A stretch of 64,000 nucleotides of DNA from positions 124,001 through 188,000 of the forward strand of contig NZ_LQAQ01000035.1 of assembly GCF_001583495.1 (NCBI RefSeq), read 5' to 3'. Positions within the stretch are counted from its first letter, which is position 1. Every line of letters begins with the position of its first letter. Source of the stretch: Flammeovirga sp. SJP92 (GTDB taxonomy: Bacteria > Bacteroidota > Bacteroidia > Cytophagales > Flammeovirgaceae). Below, in pieces: positions 62,218 to 64,000 of this stretch. A program made the translations under genes and the position numbers. The notes beneath the pieces were generated by a model, which saw only the letters and a list, made by a program, of their open reading frames with translations, searched no databases and had not been told where the DNA came from.

Positions 62218-64000
62218 ATGACTAACGACCAAAAAAGAATTTATGAGCTTCAGGTCAAATTACAATCACTGGTGAAAAAGCAGGATTCTTTTGCTGCTGA
62301 TATTAAACATTTAAAGTTTGAACTTGAACAGCTAAAAACTTCTATCAATACGTCAGAGACAGAGACTGAAAAAACTTCTTTGGTTGAGCAACCTATCCAA
62401 AGCATTAAGGAAGAAAAAGAAGTCATAAGTCAACCACAACCTACCTTTTCAAAAAATCAGATTACAGTACCTAAGGAAGTGAAGGAGCCTGCTAAGCCAA
62501 AGGGGAAATCTGACTTAGAGAAGTTTATAGGTGAAAACCTTATCAATAAAATTGGTATTCTAATCCTTATTATTGGTATTGGCATTGGTGGAAAATACTC
62601 CATAGAAAATGATCTAATAAGCCCTGTCACTCGAATTGTTTTAGGATATTTATCCAGTTTTGGTCTTTTAGGTTTTGGTATAAAGCTAAAGAAAAAATAC
62701 ACCAATTATAGTGCTATACTTGTCAGTGGGGCCATTGCCGTAATGTATTTTATGACATATATGGCACACAGTTTATATGGGCTCATTCCTATAAGTGTTA
62801 CGTTTGTGATGATGGTTATTTTCACCATTTTCACCACCATTACCTCCTTGCATTACAATAAACAAGCATTGGCAATTATTGGATTAGTGGGTGCTTATGC
62901 TGTTCCTTTTTTATTGAGTACAGGTAAAGGAAATGCTAATGTATTTTTCTCTTATGTGGCTGTGATCAATATTGGTATGCTACTACTTGCATTTAAAAAA
63001 TACTGGACACTCCTGCAGAAGTCTTCCTTTTGCATTACATGGTTCATTTTCCTTTACTGGATTTTTGGCGGCGGTAACTTTGAAGCAAAAGTAGTTACAG
63101 CATCAACTTTTCTAATCCTTTATTTCTTGACTTTTTATATTGCTTTTCTTGCATATAAATTACTCCATAAAGAACAATTTGAGAAAACAGATATTTTCCT
63201 CATTCTTTGTAATGCCTTTATCTTCTACGGTGTAGGGTTTGGTATTATCGAGAAAAATGAAGCTGACGGTTATCTAGGTCTGTATACACTCCTAAATGCA
63301 AGTATTCACTTTGGAGTGGGATATCTATTGTACACTAAGAAAGAAGTTGATAAAAATGTGTTCCACCTTGCCATGGCATTAGTGCTTATTTTTATTACGA
63401 TTGCCATACCTGTACAATTCGATGGTAATGGAGTAACACTTTTATGGGTAGGTGAAGCCACTATTCTTTTTTGGATTGGAAGAAGTAAAAAAATCTATTT
63501 TTACGAAAAACTTTCTTACCCACTGATGCTTCTTGCATTTATAAGCATTTTTGAAGATTATGAAGCGACTTATGGTCACTATTATGAGAAAAATGATGAT
63601 TTAAGAATCAACTTCTTATTGAATGTACAGTTCTTAAGTTCCGTTTTATTCATTGCAGGTTTTTCTTTTATCAATTTCATCCATATTAAAACACTTTCTC
63701 AAAAAGTAAACTCATCTAAGAATTTCTTGTCCAAAGCAGTGACAATAGGAATACCTGCAATTTTGATTATCGTGTCTTATATGGCAGTAGTATTGGAGAT
63801 ACAAAACTATTGGGATCAATTGTATGTTGATTCTAAAATTGTGCTTTCTGAAGGTAAAACAGTTAGAAATTACGATTTGAAAAAATTTGCTGATGTTTGG
63901 ATTATCAACTATACTGTCCTTTTCGGAATAATAATTTCTTTCGTCAACTACTTTAAAGTTAAAAGCAAAGTCCTTACTTATTTCAATCTTTCAGTCGTCT
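62218..64000 (+). CDS. DUF2339 integral membrane protein (C-terminus beyond window)
   Basis: 594 residues are visible; the frame is open to the window edge and the gene is probably about 800-1000 codons. A coiled N-terminal part (1-95) with a Glu/Lys/Pro-rich linker precedes FIGENLINKIGILILIIGIGIG, the conserved entry of DUF2339, and a long run of transmembrane helices follows. The family is polytopic and uncharacterised. The start ATG at 62218 is the only good one after the gap 62003-62217, which shows nothing else. Confidence 0.8.
   Translation, partial: MTNDQKRIYELQVKLQSLVKKQDSFAADIKHLKFELEQLKTSINTSETETEKTSLVEQPIQSIKEEKEVISQPQPTFSKNQITVPKEVKEPAKPKGKSDLEKFIGENLINKIGILILIIGIGIGGKYSIENDLISPVTRIVLGYLSSFGLLGFGIKLKKKYTNYSAILVSGAIAVMYFMTYMAHSLYGLIPISVTFVMMVIFTIFTTITSLHYNKQALAIIGLVGAYAVPFLLSTGKGNANVFFSYVAVINIGMLLLAFKKYWTLLQKSSFCITWFIFLYWIFGGGNFEAKVVTASTFLILYFLTFYIAFLAYKLLHKEQFEKTDIFLILCNAFIFYGVGFGIIEKNEADGYLGLYTLLNASIHFGVGYLLYTKKEVDKNVFHLAMALVLIFITIAIPVQFDGNGVTLLWVGEATILFWIGRSKKIYFYEKLSYPLMLLAFISIFEDYEATYGHYYEKNDDLRINFLLNVQFLSSVLFIAGFSFINFIHIKTLSQKVNSSKNFLSKAVTIGIPAILIIVSYMAVVLEIQNYWDQLYVDSKIVLSEGKTVRNYDLKKFADVWIINYTVLFGIIISFVNYFKVKSKVLTYFNLSVV

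Overview
The window is AT-rich chromosomal DNA of a free-living Bacteroidota bacterium, most likely of the Cytophagales (a Flammeovirga-like marine gliding bacterium would fit, but this is a guess from gene style, not a match). The reasons are TonB-dependent uptake, one hybrid two-component protein with sensor, kinase, receiver and AraC domains, TPR-SpoIIE signalling, many short lipoproteins, Crp-type and Nudix-type regulators, -7 boxes of the TAnnTTTG type with an upstream TTTG, and few Shine-Dalgarno sequences. No rRNA, tRNA or CRISPR array was recognised.

Bases 1-18.5 kb are mostly on the minus strand. They hold two tripartite RND efflux operons with opposite gene order: adaptor-pump-TolC (4738 down to 1, TolC cut by the window edge) and TolC-adaptor-pump (18462 down to 11832). 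The TolC of the second operon carries an N-terminal periplasmic substrate-binding-like domain. Between them lie a TerB-like protein, a DnaQ-type exonuclease, and a signalling pair: TPR-SpoIIE phosphatase, then TPR hybrid histidine kinase/AraC.

18.5-36.3 kb is housekeeping-like: a metallo-beta-lactamase/beta-CASP RNase fold protein, a DUF2520 Rossmann protein, a small PP2C phosphatase, two possible terminated small transcripts, an AlkA-type glycosylase, a MoxR-like AAA ATPase with a VWA partner, a NodS-like methyltransferase, an outer-membrane barrel, a beta-carbonic anhydrase, a giant WG-repeat lipoprotein and a secreted TIM-barrel glycosidase-like protein.

36.4-48.2 kb is an accessory patchwork of short, mostly single-gene units on the plus strand. 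It includes a TonB C-terminal protein, a Crp-type regulator with a DUF5367 membrane protein, a TetR-SDR pair with matching operators, several small lipoproteins, a GNAT acetyltransferase, a frameshifted metallopeptidase, truncated lipoprotein leaders, a gene remnant and an orphan PD-(D/E)XK nuclease-like gene. A second, similar patch lies at 58.6-62.0 kb and shares upstream sequence with the first.

48.7-58.3 kb holds a lipoprotein with tandem DUF5018-like repeats and leucine-rich repeats, a MITE-like element with an internal 45-bp duplication, a GT39-type glycosyltransferase, and a five-kilobase module flanked by two inverted copies of a ~390-bp repeat. The module contains a DUF2809 gene and a tightly overlapping minus-strand operon: an NrtR-type Nudix regulator, a TonB-dependent receptor, PnuC and NadR (NMN adenylyltransferase/nicotinamide riboside kinase). 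Two identical-format palindromes precede it. Together these read as a self-regulated nicotinamide riboside uptake and salvage system with its own outer-membrane receptor; this is the best candidate for a little-described system here. The window ends in a large DUF2339 membrane protein.
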